Origin: Bin76 sp963665765 | Lineage (GTDB): Bacteria; Actinomycetota; Acidimicrobiia; Spongiisociales; ZC4RG35 | Length of the DNA stretch: 64,000 bases | Reading direction: 5' to 3' | Assembly: GCA_963665765.1 (NCBI GenBank) | Contig: OY762464.1 | Location: 1-64,000 of the forward strand | Shown: positions 44,119 to 51,871 of the stretch, in pieces | How positions within the stretch are numbered: the stretch's first letter is position 1 | How the letters are laid out: every line of letters begins with the position of its first letter | Notes under the pieces: model-generated | What the model was told of the DNA's origin: nothing | The model's input: only the letters and a program-made list of their open reading frames with translations | Databases searched by the model: none | Made by a program: the position numbers and the translations under genes

Positions 44119-44261
44119 AAACCCGAGGTGGACACTCCCAGCCGTTTGGCCATGAACCTGACCGGAAAACCCGCCTTCTCCACCTCCATGAACTCATAGA
44201 TCATTTCGGGAGTACGTTCACTCTTGGGCGAAGAAGGCCGCGGCTCGAGAGAGCAAATCAC
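44100..44261 (-). pseudogene. IS3-family transposase OrfB, 5' fragment
   Basis: Only the N-terminal HTH_21 part of the integrase-type transposase remains: MIYEFMEVEKAGFPVRFMAK and RLGVSTSGFYDWQA. Homology ends near 44106, and the DDE catalytic domain is absent. The frame overlaps the end of orfA by about 40 bp, as expected for a -1 frameshift fusion. Confidence 0.8.
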
Positions 44262-44490
44262 GCTCCATTCGCAACACCCGGTTCTCCCGCCGCAGACGGG
44301 TCAACTCTTTCTTTTCTTCGGTGGACAGCCCAGCAGACCGGCCTTCGTCGATCTCCGCCTGGACAACCCATCTCCGCAAACCGGAAACCGCAATTCCCAG
44401 CCGGCGAGCAATCGCCGCAACCGACTCATCGCTTTGGCGGACCAGATCCACGGCCCTACACCGGAACTCCTCCGGATAAGGAGCAGGCAT
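44218..44490 (-). CDS. IS3-family transposase OrfA
   Basis: A 90-residue HTH protein (YPEEFRCRAVDLVR, SVAAIARRLGIAVSGLRRWV) with a leucine-zipper-like end (LTRLRRENRVLRMERDLL). AGGAGG stands 7 bases before the ATG at 44490. It looks intact, but the OrfB part needed for transposition is truncated, so the element cannot move alone. Confidence 0.88.
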   Translation of the reverse strand: MPAPYPEEFRCRAVDLVRQSDESVAAIARRLGIAVSGLRRWVVQAEIDEGRSAGLSTEEKKELTRLRRENRVLRMERDLLSRAAAFFAQE

Positions 44491-44693
44491 ACAAATACCT
44501 CCTATTACCAAGAGACCAAACAGCCTCTCACACGATCACAGAAAACGTGTCCGCAAAAACGGGGGAACTCCACAGGGCCATGAAATTGCTTCAGCACTCG
44601 CCTATGGAGGATCCCCTATCACATTCGACGATTCTCAAATCCCCACTCACTTGCGAAGCGCCCTCAATCCGAAACCGAAGGATACTCCGCCAC

Positions 44694-45467
44694 TTAGCTC
44701 GGCGGACTTCCATGGGCAGTCATGTGCCATTCTGCATGTAGGACACAAGACGAAAGCCGGATCTGTTTCACTGTGATCTTCGCATCGGATCGATCCAGAG
44801 ACACGCGGGCTGCCGCTCGTTCACCTCGATAACTGCAATCGATGGTTGGACCATCCGCCGCAAAGGCCGATAATGGAACTTCAGCGAGCGAATCAAAGAT
44901 AGCCGTAGGGATTTCCAGCAACTGGTACTTTGTAGGAACTTTGTCCACTTCCTTCCGAAATGCCCGCAGCATGATGATGGCATCGACCGCCTCTCGGTAC
45001 TGCTCAAACAACTCCAGCGTCTTTTCTCTTCGGGCCTTGGCCGACCTGACATCTTGGATCCACGCAGCCTCGGTGAGCTTGGAAATGTGAGCACTGGAAG
45101 CTGACAGTCTCTTCTGAGCAGTTGATTTGAGGGATAGCTTACGCACCGCTGATTCTGTTGTAACGGTGAGGTCAAGGAACCGCTCGGTGGCCGATCCTCG
45201 CTTACTCACATGCCACTCAACGGCTTCACATGCATTACGAAACGCCACCTCAAAACCGGTCAACATAAGAGGCTCGACAGTAAACCCGTGGTGCGCTGAG
45301 ATCGTCAGTCCGAAATACTCAACCCACTCAGGTGAGTTCGCTATCCAGGTGGAACCCATGAAATCGGCATGTGGAGGAGATGACAGGGAGTCAACCAAAC
45401 GCGCAACGAACCGCACCCCCATCGGTGAGAGTCGCTCAATGCGAGCTCTCAGGTCTCGAATCTCCAC
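44694..45467 (-). CDS. Probable type II restriction endonuclease
   Basis: A 257-residue protein coded 11 bp after a DNA methyltransferase, on the same strand. The segment RFLDLTV...KLSLKST (D99, K114) followed by HISKLTEAAWIQD (127-139) resembles PD-(D/E)XK-fold type II endonucleases, with Ser in the (D/E)XK position. The rest is not recognised. The G+C content is low. Its place next to the methyltransferase and this core make the call likely, but the recognition site is unknown. It could instead be an uncharacterised accessory protein. Confidence 0.65.
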   Translation of the reverse strand: MEIRDLRARIERLSPMGVRFVARLVDSLSSPPHADFMGSTWIANSPEWVEYFGLTISAHHGFTVEPLMLTGFEVAFRNACEAVEWHVSKRGSATERFLDLTVTTESAVRKLSLKSTAQKRLSASSAHISKLTEAAWIQDVRSAKARREKTLELFEQYREAVDAIIMLRAFRKEVDKVPTKYQLLEIPTAIFDSLAEVPLSAFAADGPTIDCSYRGERAAARVSLDRSDAKITVKQIRLSSCVLHAEWHMTAHGSPPS

Positions 45468-45478
45468 ACAATACCCGC

Positions 45479-46429
45479 TTAAAGGACGGGTCGATCAGCA
45501 AGACGTCGCTCGATCAAATCTACATAATCCGGTTTGAGTTCTATCCCCACCCAGGGTCTTCCCAGTTCCTGGGCTGCAAGGAGCGTCGTACCCGAACCAG
45601 CGTAGGGATCCATCACCACATCCCCCGGCCGACTAGTTATCTTGATACATCTACGCGCCAAGGTCATCGGCATCACCGCCGGATGGTCAGCGATGCCACC
45701 TGCTGATCGACGACGCGGTTCCGTGTTGATATCCCACATTGTTCGGAGCCGACGCCCGTTTGGACCCTTCACCGCCGACACGTCGTAGTAATAGTTCTGC
45801 TGCTTCGACAATAAAAACACAGTCTCATGCGATTTCGTGGGCCGGTCTCTAACAGATTCCGGATGTGCATTCGGCTTATACCAAATCACCTCGGATCGCA
45901 CCCACCACCCTGCATCCTGAAGGGCAAGGGCCAACCTCCACGGAACGCCGATCAAATCCTTTGGCTTGAGGCCCTGTGGGGTAGGGGGCCGAACCGGCAT
46001 GGCCCGGGCCCGGTTCTTACGGTCCGGCGCCCGGTACTTACGATTACCAGACGTATAACTGTCGCCTACATTTAACCACACCGTCCCATCATCGGCCAAG
46101 ACTCTCCTAACTTGATCAAAAGCAACAACAATGCTCTTCACATACTCCCCTAACCCATCGTTGCACCCTATCTGGTCGGGAACTTCATAGTCCCTCAACG
46201 ACCAGTAAGGCGGCGACGTCACAACAGTCTGGACACTTCTCGGAGGTAGCAACGCCAACGCCCCCTCAGCGCGGCCACACACCAACAATGACCCATCAAG
46301 GGAGTCGAGAGGCCTGTCTTCATCCGCATTCAGACGCAGATACGACCGGCAGTCAATCGCAGTCCGGCCAAGTGAATCGCCCCTCCCAAAAGCCAGCCGG
46401 GACCCGGACTCCCGTTCAGAGATTCTCAT
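45479..46429 (-). CDS. Type II DNA methyltransferase, N4-cytosine or N6-adenine class (beta order)
   Basis: Counting from the longer GTG start at 46459, catalytic motif IV is TSPPYWSLRDY (81-91) and the SAM-binding motif is DPYAGSGTT (284-292), so the order is catalytic first, the beta class. TSPPY favours N4-methylcytosine. Other blocks are VWLNVGDSY, KPKDLIGVPWRLALAL, WYKPNAHPES and KSHETVFLLSK. I use the ATG at 46429 because TAGGGT stands 7 bases upstream. Low G+C marks it as acquired. It should protect DNA from the downstream endonuclease. Confidence 0.9.
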   Translation of the reverse strand: MRISERESGSRLAFGRGDSLGRTAIDCRSYLRLNADEDRPLDSLDGSLLVCGRAEGALALLPPRSVQTVVTSPPYWSLRDYEVPDQIGCNDGLGEYVKSIVVAFDQVRRVLADDGTVWLNVGDSYTSGNRKYRAPDRKNRARAMPVRPPTPQGLKPKDLIGVPWRLALALQDAGWWVRSEVIWYKPNAHPESVRDRPTKSHETVFLLSKQQNYYYDVSAVKGPNGRRLRTMWDINTEPRRRSAGGIADHPAVMPMTLARRCIKITSRPGDVVMDPYAGSGTTLLAAQELGRPWVGIELKPDYVDLIERRLADRPVL

Positions 46430-46436
46430 AGCAGAA

Positions 46437-46442
46437 ACCCTA
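46437..46442 (-). promoter_or_regulatory. -10 box of the restriction-modification operon
   Basis: TAGGGT lies 7 bases before the ATG at 46429. The same hexamer stands 6 bases before the STAND-fragment start at 43408. No C-box-like dyad for a controller protein is visible. Confidence 0.4.
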
Positions 46443-46532
46443 GTCTTCACCTGTGACACTTCGAGGTAAAGGGAACATAACTCCTAAGCATCACGTCCCG
46501 CCTTCCGCAGATTCAGTTCTCCGGCGGGCCAG

Positions 46533-46567
46533 AAAAACCGCTCCAATTCTGTTTGACGGAAAGCGGT
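46533..46567 (-). terminator. Rho-independent terminator of the histidine operon
   Basis: Read on the minus strand, ACCGCT (46567-46562) pairs with AGCGGT (46542-46537), with two further C-G pairs inside, and is followed by TTTTT. It lies about 70 bases past the hisIE stop. It also insulates the island's methyltransferase gene from read-through. Confidence 0.55.
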
Positions 46568-46638
46568 GTGGAAATCCTCGCCGGCGTCGCTTTCGTTTCT
46601 TTGGTGGAAAAGGAACACCCGCTTGAGGTGGGCAAGAT

Positions 46639-47286
46639 TCAGTTTGTGAAGCGTTCCGCTAGGACTGCGATCACTTCCGAGGGAGGGATTTTTCGTTCGG
46701 CGGTGAGCACCAGCAGGTGATAGAGGAGATCGGCCATCTCCTCGGCCACCCGGCGGTTGGGTTGTGTTCCGTGGGCGTGGTCCTTGGCGGCGATCAGCAC
46801 CTCGGTGGCTTCTTCCACGACTTTGCGCCCGGTCAGGTTAGCCCCACCCTCCAGCAACCGGGTGGTATAGGAATCCGAAGGCCGATGGGCGGCTCGGGAA
46901 TCGATCACCTCCCACAGCCTCTCCAACCACTGGAATCCCTGACCGCGAGGACCGTCGTCGAAGCAGGTGACGGTGTGTCGGTGGCAGGCGGGTCCGGCGG
47001 GCTGGGCGGTGATGAGAAGGGTGTCGGAGTCACAGTCAGCTGCGATCTTCATCACCTTCAGCAGGGAACCGCTGGTGGCGCCCTTTCGCCACAGTTCTTG
47101 GCGGGATCTCGACCAGAAGTGGACGTCACCGGTTTCCAAGGTGAGCGCGTAGGACTCCCGATTGAGATAGGCCACCATGAGAATCTGGCCGGTGCGGGCG
47201 TCCTGCACCACGCCGGGTATCAGACCGTCGGCGCCCCAGCGGAGCTCGTCGGGCAGGGGAGAGCCGTCGGCGGTGTCCCGGTTCAT
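46639..47286 (-). CDS. hisIE: Phosphoribosyl-AMP cyclohydrolase / phosphoribosyl-ATP pyrophosphatase
   Basis: Bifunctional enzyme of histidine steps two and three, 215 residues. The HisI half (1-115) has the zinc/catalytic blocks DVHFWSRSRQELWRKGATSG, DCDSD and CHRHTVTCF. The HisE half (about 125-215) has LEGGANLTGRKVVEEATEVLIAAK and EEMADLLYHLLVL. HisI and HisE are fused here, unlike in many actinobacteria where they are separate. Its ATG overlaps the hisF stop. Confidence 0.95.
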   Translation of the reverse strand: MNRDTADGSPLPDELRWGADGLIPGVVQDARTGQILMVAYLNRESYALTLETGDVHFWSRSRQELWRKGATSGSLLKVMKIAADCDSDTLLITAQPAGPACHRHTVTCFDDGPRGQGFQWLERLWEVIDSRAAHRPSDSYTTRLLEGGANLTGRKVVEEATEVLIAAKDHAHGTQPNRRVAEEMADLLYHLLVLTAERKIPPSEVIAVLAERFTN

Positions 47287-48044
47287 GTCAGGCGCACCGG
47301 AACTCCGGCTTGGGCCATGGCTTGCTTGACCTCACTGATCTCGATCTCCCGGCGGTGGAAAATGGAAGCGGCCAGCACCGCCTGGGCACCTGCCTTCTGG
47401 CAGACCTCCACACAGTGTTGGGAGGTTCCCGCCCCCCCGGAGGCGATGACGGGGACTTGGACCGCCTCGGTGACCGCGGCGGTGAGTTCCAGGTCATAGC
47501 CTATCTTGGTTCCGTCCCGATCCATGGAAGTGAGCAGGATCTCCCCGGCGCCCAATTCGACTCCCCGCCGCGCCCACTCCACCGCATCCCAGCCCACCGG
47601 CTGCCGTCCTCCCACCACCACCACCTCGAATCCGCCCTGGGGAAGACGACGGGCGTCGATGGCCAGAACCACGCACTGACGTCCGAAGCGGCGGCGGCAC
47701 TCCCGGAGAAGCTCGGGGCGGCGGACCGCGGCAGTGTTGATGCTCACCTTGTCGGCGCCGGACCGCAGGGCTGCCTTCATATCGGCGGGAGAGCGTATCC
47801 CCCCGCCCACAGTCAGGGGAACGAAAACCTCCGAGGCAGTGTGTCGGACCACCTCCCACATGGTGGCCCGGTTCTCGGGGGCGGCGGCGATGTCCAAAAA
47901 GCAGATCTCGTCGGCGCCCTCGGCCGCGTAGCGAGCGGCCAGTTCGGTGGGATCGCCCTCGTCGGTGAGGTTGACAAAGTTGACTCCTTTCACCACGCGA
48001 CCGGCCGCTACGTCCAAACAGGGGATGATCCTCTTGCGAAGCAT
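47283..48044 (-). CDS. hisF: Imidazole glycerol phosphate synthase subunit HisF
   Basis: Cyclase subunit (253 residues) that works with HisH to make IGP and AICAR. It shows MLRKRIIPCLDVAAGRVVKG (catalytic Asp11), the phosphate loops VGGGIRSP and ASGGAGT, and the second catalytic Asp in VLAIDARR. The ATG at 48044 overlaps the hisH stop by one base; a longer frame to 48329 is the hisH region and is not used. Confidence 0.96.
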   Translation of the reverse strand: MLRKRIIPCLDVAAGRVVKGVNFVNLTDEGDPTELAARYAAEGADEICFLDIAAAPENRATMWEVVRHTASEVFVPLTVGGGIRSPADMKAALRSGADKVSINTAAVRRPELLRECRRRFGRQCVVLAIDARRLPQGGFEVVVVGGRQPVGWDAVEWARRGVELGAGEILLTSMDRDGTKIGYDLELTAAVTEAVQVPVIASGGAGTSQHCVEVCQKAGAQAVLAASIFHRREIEISEVKQAMAQAGVPVRLT

Positions 48045-48676
48045 CAGGTTCCGCCGTCCGACTGTCGGTCCGCCCAAGTCCGGCAGTCGGACAGGAAGTT
48101 GGACAGCACCCGGAGCCCGTTGGCGCCGGAACGTTCGGGGTGAAACTGGACGCCCACCCGATGGCCGTCCCGGACGGCCACGCAGAACCGGCGGCCATAT
48201 TCGGTTTCGGCGGTGATCAGCCGACGGTTGGCGGGGTGCGGCGCGTAGGAGTGCACGAAATAAAAGGTGGGTTGGGCGGGAAGACCTTGCCACAGTGGGT
48301 CGTCGGTGGCGATCAGGAGATCGTTCCATCCGATGTGCGGGAGTCTGGGTGTCTCCCGCAGTCGCTCCACCCGGCCATCCATCAGCCCCAGACAGGTGCT
48401 GTCATCCTCCGAACTACCTTCGAAAAAGAGTTGCAGCCCTACACAGATCCCCAAGAGGGGTCCCGGCCAATCCGTCAGGGAGGAAACGAATCCGACTTCG
48501 TGCAGTTGCTCCATGGCCGCGCCGGTGGTACCCACTCCGGGGAGCACCACTCCGTCGGCAGCTTCGATCTGTGCGGGGTGAGACGCCAAGATGGTCTCCG
48601 CGCCCACCCGTTGCAGGCCCTGAGTGATGGAGACCAGGTTTCCGGCGCCGTGATCCACCACCGCGACGGTGGTCAA
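48044..48676 (-). CDS. hisH: Imidazole glycerol phosphate synthase subunit HisH
   Basis: Glutaminase subunit of 210 residues. It has the nucleophile loop GICVGLQLFFEGS, FYFVHSYAPHP and the His-Glu end FHPERSGANGLRVLSNF. It supplies ammonia to HisF. The stop overlaps the hisF start. Confidence 0.96.
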   Translation of the reverse strand: MTTVAVVDHGAGNLVSITQGLQRVGAETILASHPAQIEAADGVVLPGVGTTGAAMEQLHEVGFVSSLTDWPGPLLGICVGLQLFFEGSSEDDSTCLGLMDGRVERLRETPRLPHIGWNDLLIATDDPLWQGLPAQPTFYFVHSYAPHPANRRLITAETEYGRRFCVAVRDGHRVGVQFHPERSGANGLRVLSNFLSDCRTWADRQSDGGT

Positions 48677-49260
48677 CTTATCCCTTTGGTGGAGGCCACT
48701 CCCACTCGTCCGGGGTCGCGTCCCACGGCTTGGCGCAACGCCCGGGCCAGAGCTTTGATGGCCGCTTCCGCCTGGTGATGATCATTGATGCCTTTCGAGC
48801 TCAAGTGGAGGGTGATACCGGCCGTTCGGGCCATTGCCTCCAACGCGTGAGGGAGATTCTGGGTGGTGAGATTGCCGACCGAGGGGTTCTGCAGGGGAAG
48901 ATCGATCACCGCGTAGGGGCGACCTCCCACGTCCACCGCCGCCGTACCCAGAGCCTCGTCCATGGGAACCCGGGCATCTCCGAACCGGTTGATGCCCGCC
49001 CGGTCGCCCAAGGCCTCGGCCAGGGCGGCGCCGAGCACCAGGGCGGTGTCTTCCACAGTGTGATGGTCGTCGATGATCAGATCGCCGACGGTGGTGACCT
49101 TCAGATCGAACAGGGCGTGGTGAGCGAGAGAGGTGAGCAGGTGATCGAAAAACCCTACCCCGGTGGCTACCTCGGCCTGTCCCGACCCGTCCAGATCCAA
49201 GCTGACCTCGACCGAGGTCTCCCGGGTGTTTCTGGTGATGTGTGCGGTTCTGTTCGACAT
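48673..49260 (-). CDS. hisB: Imidazoleglycerol-phosphate dehydratase
   Basis: A 195-residue monofunctional dehydratase with the metal-binding blocks FFDHLLTSLAHHALFD, DDHHTVED and the later SSKGINDHHQAEAAIKALARAL. No histidinol-phosphatase domain is attached. The ATG at 49260 is preferred to the one at 49269 because AAGGAG lies 10 bases before the former and only one base before the latter. The start lies six bases past the hisD stop. Confidence 0.95.
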   Translation of the reverse strand: MSNRTAHITRNTRETSVEVSLDLDGSGQAEVATGVGFFDHLLTSLAHHALFDLKVTTVGDLIIDDHHTVEDTALVLGAALAEALGDRAGINRFGDARVPMDEALGTAAVDVGGRPYAVIDLPLQNPSVGNLTTQNLPHALEAMARTAGITLHLSSKGINDHHQAEAAIKALARALRQAVGRDPGRVGVASTKGIS

Positions 49261-49265
49261 ATCCG

Positions 49266-50570
49266 TCATGCTCCTTCTGCACTGAACCTTATTTCGGCGG
49301 CCCGTCGGTGGGCCGTGAACCCTTCTGCATCGGCCAGACAGGTGATGATCGGAAGGATCCCGGCCAGGCCCGCGCGGGTGAGGCGCTGCTCTTGCCTCCA
49401 GGAACCGAAGTCCTCCACCCCCAGCGGGCCGTAGCAGGCGGCCAGGCCGCCGGTGGGAAGCACGTGGTTGGCGCCGGTGGCATAGTCTCCCGCCGATTCG
49501 GCCGACCAACGTCCCACGTAGACCGACCCGGCGGCGGTGATGGCGTGAGAGTGGGGGTCGGGGTCGGCGGTGAGTATGGAGACGTGTTCGGCGGCGTATC
49601 CGTTGGCGAACCTGATCGCCTGCTCCATGTCGGCGGCGAGCACTGTCATTCCATGATTGGCCAGGGCCTCGGCCAGGATGGGGCGACGTTCCAAGGTGGC
49701 GAGTTGGTGTTGCAGAGCGGCTTCCACCCGGACCGGGAGTTCGGGGTCGGTGGTGACCAGCACGGCCGGTGAGTCCGGCCCGTGTTCGGCTTGACACAAC
49801 AAATCGGCGGCCACCAGCCGGGGATCGGCGGTGTGGTCGGCCAGCACCAGAACCTCCGACGGCCCGGCGGGCAGATCTATCCCGCAGTCCCCGAAAACGG
49901 CCAGTTTGGCGGCGGTAACCCACTGGCTGCCGGGGCCTACAATCTTCTCCACTCGTTCGACCTGCTCGGTTCCATAGGCGAAGGCGGCGATGGCGCCGAC
50001 GCCGCCCATCGCCCAAACTTCGTCGGCGCCGGCCACCAGACAGGCGGCCAGGGTCGCCGGGTTTACCGTCCCATCGGGGCCCGCGGGGGTGGCCACCGCC
50101 ACCTCCGCCACTCCGGCCACCTTGGCGGGGGTGACCGTCATCAGGGCGGTGGACGGGTAGGCTGCCTGACCGCCGGGGAGGTAAGCGCCCACTCGCCGCA
50201 ACGGCGACCAGCGGCGAGTGATGGAAACTCCGGGGACGGTCTCCGTGCTGGTGTCAGTGGGGATCTGGCGGCGGTGAAAATCGGCTATGTGGCAACGGGC
50301 TCTTTCCAGGGCGTCCACCACCTCCGGCATCCGGCGGGCGGCAGCTTCCAGTTCTGACCGGGGAATCCGAAAGTACCCTCCGCCGTGGCGATCCGCCAGT
50401 TGCTTCATGGCCCGGTCGCCGTCTTTTGCCACTTGCTCGCAGAGCTCCCGGGCGATCTTGCGCACCCCGGGATCAGGAACCGCGGTCCGGCGGCACAGCC
50501 GGGCCTTCTCCGGCTCGGTCAGATCATCAAGCCGCACCTGCCGGAGGCGTGGGTGGGAAATGCCGATCAT
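49266..50570 (-). CDS. hisD: Histidinol dehydrogenase
   Basis: Last two oxidations of histidine synthesis; NAD- and zinc-dependent. The 434 residues include GGQAAYPSTALMTVTPAKVAG, GPSEVLVLAD, LLCQAEHGPDSPAVL (catalytic Glu-His), AAEHVSI and GANHVLPTGGLA. It begins four bases inside the hisG stop. Confidence 0.96.
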   Translation of the reverse strand: MIGISHPRLRQVRLDDLTEPEKARLCRRTAVPDPGVRKIARELCEQVAKDGDRAMKQLADRHGGGYFRIPRSELEAAARRMPEVVDALERARCHIADFHRRQIPTDTSTETVPGVSITRRWSPLRRVGAYLPGGQAAYPSTALMTVTPAKVAGVAEVAVATPAGPDGTVNPATLAACLVAGADEVWAMGGVGAIAAFAYGTEQVERVEKIVGPGSQWVTAAKLAVFGDCGIDLPAGPSEVLVLADHTADPRLVAADLLCQAEHGPDSPAVLVTTDPELPVRVEAALQHQLATLERRPILAEALANHGMTVLAADMEQAIRFANGYAAEHVSILTADPDPHSHAITAAGSVYVGRWSAESAGDYATGANHVLPTGGLAACYGPLGVEDFGSWRQEQRLTRAGLAGILPIITCLADAEGFTAHRRAAEIRFSAEGA

Positions 50571-51430
50571 GGGATCAATTGTCCGATGTCAAGCACCAGG
50601 ATCCCTCGGGCGCCGGCTTCCTCCAGACGGGGGAGAAGTTCCCACAGGTCGGAGGCGTCCACCACCGAATGCACCGCCACCATATTCTCTTCGGCCAGGG
50701 GAACCACGGTGGGCGCCGAGAGGCCGGGGATTATTCGGCTTATCCGATCGGTGTTGTCCGAAGAGGTGTTGAGCAGCACGTAGCGCTTTCGTCGTCCGGC
50801 GGTGACCGCTCCCACCGCGGTGATCAGCTGCCTGACCAAGGGATGGTGTTCCGCCTCGGGGAGGCCGGCCAGAACCGCCTGGGATTGAAGCAGCACCCCA
50901 ATTTCCCGCAGGCCGTTGAGTTGGAGAGTGGACCCGGTCGAGACCAGATCGACCACCGCATCGGCCATGGCTATTTTGGTAGCCGCCTCCACCGACCCCT
51001 TAAGGGTCACCACTTGGGCGGGGATAGAGTTTTCGGCCAGAAAGCGGGTGGTGGTGCGGGGATGGGAGGTAGCAACCCGTAGTCCTTTCAGCTCGGCCAC
51101 CGAGCGGATGGGCGAGGCGTTGGGGACGGCGGCGGCCAGCCGGCAGAACCCATAATCCAGTTCGGCCAGACCCCGAAGGTTCGAAACTCCGTTGGCCTCC
51201 TCCATGAGGTCGAGTCCGGTGATACCCACGTCGGCCACGCCTTCGATCAGCATCCCCGGGATATCCTCGGTGCGGACCAGCACCAGATTCACATCCACAT
51301 TGCGAACCCGCAGGGACAGCACCCGATCGGTTACCTCAAAGGACATCCCGGCCCTTTTTAGCAGCCGAAGGGACGGTTCCCGCAGCCGCCCCTTGTTGGG
51401 AACAGCCAAGGTGAGCGCGGCCTGGCTCAC
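50567..51430 (-). CDS. hisG: ATP phosphoribosyltransferase (long form)
   Basis: First committed enzyme of histidine synthesis, feedback-inhibited by histidine. The 287 residues include the catalytic lobes (LAVPNKGRLREPSL, ADVGITGLD, DAVVDLVSTGSTL) and the C-terminal ACT-like regulatory domain (VHSVVDASDLWELLPRLEEAGARGI), so no HisZ is needed. The start is a GTG overlapping the stop of the upstream regulator (GTGA at 51430-51427). Confidence 0.95.
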   Translation of the reverse strand: MSQAALTLAVPNKGRLREPSLRLLKRAGMSFEVTDRVLSLRVRNVDVNLVLVRTEDIPGMLIEGVADVGITGLDLMEEANGVSNLRGLAELDYGFCRLAAAVPNASPIRSVAELKGLRVATSHPRTTTRFLAENSIPAQVVTLKGSVEAATKIAMADAVVDLVSTGSTLQLNGLREIGVLLQSQAVLAGLPEAEHHPLVRQLITAVGAVTAGRRKRYVLLNTSSDNTDRISRIIPGLSAPTVVPLAEENMVAVHSVVDASDLWELLPRLEEAGARGILVLDIGQLIP

Positions 51431-51744
51431 GGGGTAGCCGCCGGTTCCGGGTCTATCCCGATTCGGGACAGCGCCAAGCGATAGCCACCCGTGCCGTGGC
51501 GCAGCCAATGGTTGATGCGGGTGATGGTGGCGGTGGCTGCCCCGGTGACCGCTGAGATCTCCCGGTAGGAGAGGCCCCGGTTCAGCTGGCGCACCACCGC
51601 CCAGCGCTGGCTCAGGTCGGCCAGTTCTTTGACGGTGCACAGATCCCGGAAAAAAAGCGCCGCCTCTTCGGTGTTTTTCAGCGAGAGCACCGCGGCGAAA
51701 AGTTCGCTCGTGTCCTGGTCCTCCCAGGTTGTGTCGAAGGTCAT
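51427..51744 (-). CDS. TrpR-superfamily YerC/HisR-like regulator
   Basis: A 105-residue helical protein with the TrpR/YerC pattern: LFFRDLCTVKELADLSQRWAVVRQL, then the helix-turn-helix GLSYREISAVTGAATATITRIN. Related proteins have been proposed as histidine-responsive repressors of his genes in other Gram-positive bacteria. Here it is the first gene of the his operon, overlapping hisG by four bases, and faces divergent hisA across a palindrome-rich gap. Autoregulation and control of both sides by histidine are therefore likely but inferred. Confidence 0.85.
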   Translation of the reverse strand: MTFDTTWEDQDTSELFAAVLSLKNTEEAALFFRDLCTVKELADLSQRWAVVRQLNRGLSYREISAVTGAATATITRINHWLRHGTGGYRLALSRIGIDPEPAATP

Positions 51745-51871
51745 CTATGATCCCGGAGTCGTCTGGATTTCTTTACGGTTGGTTGTATTATCATGCTAGC
51801 ACAATGACACGATATCACAAACCCGGAAAAATGACCACGCTTTCCGCTTTGGCCGATGAAAGAGGCTTGCT
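51745..51871. promoter_or_regulatory. Divergent his promoter/operator region
   Basis: This AT-rich 127-bp gap holds an 8-bp palindrome TGCTAGCA (51794-51801) inside a longer imperfect dyad that starts TTGT at 51783 and ends ACAA at 51820. The outer arms match at about 11 of 16 positions. It separates the TrpR-like regulator/his operon (minus) from hisA (plus), so one bound repressor could control both. TATTAT (51787-51792) and, on the other strand, a TGATAAT-like box lie inside the dyad. Confidence 0.5.

Larger units (their letters stand above)
43500..44572 (-). mobile_element. IS3-family remnant with a foreign insert
   Basis: Identical 13-base inverted ends (TGGAGTTCCCCCG at 43500-43512; its complement at 44560-44572) bound 1,073 bp, and similarity continues for about 11 more bases. 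The right part holds a complete orfA (44490-44218) and the start of orfB in the next frame (to about 44106). A full element needs about 750 bp more orfB; instead there is about 500 bp of STAND-like sequence in the opposite direction, then perhaps a short IS end near 43500. No exact 3-5 bp target repeat is seen. Confidence 0.6.
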
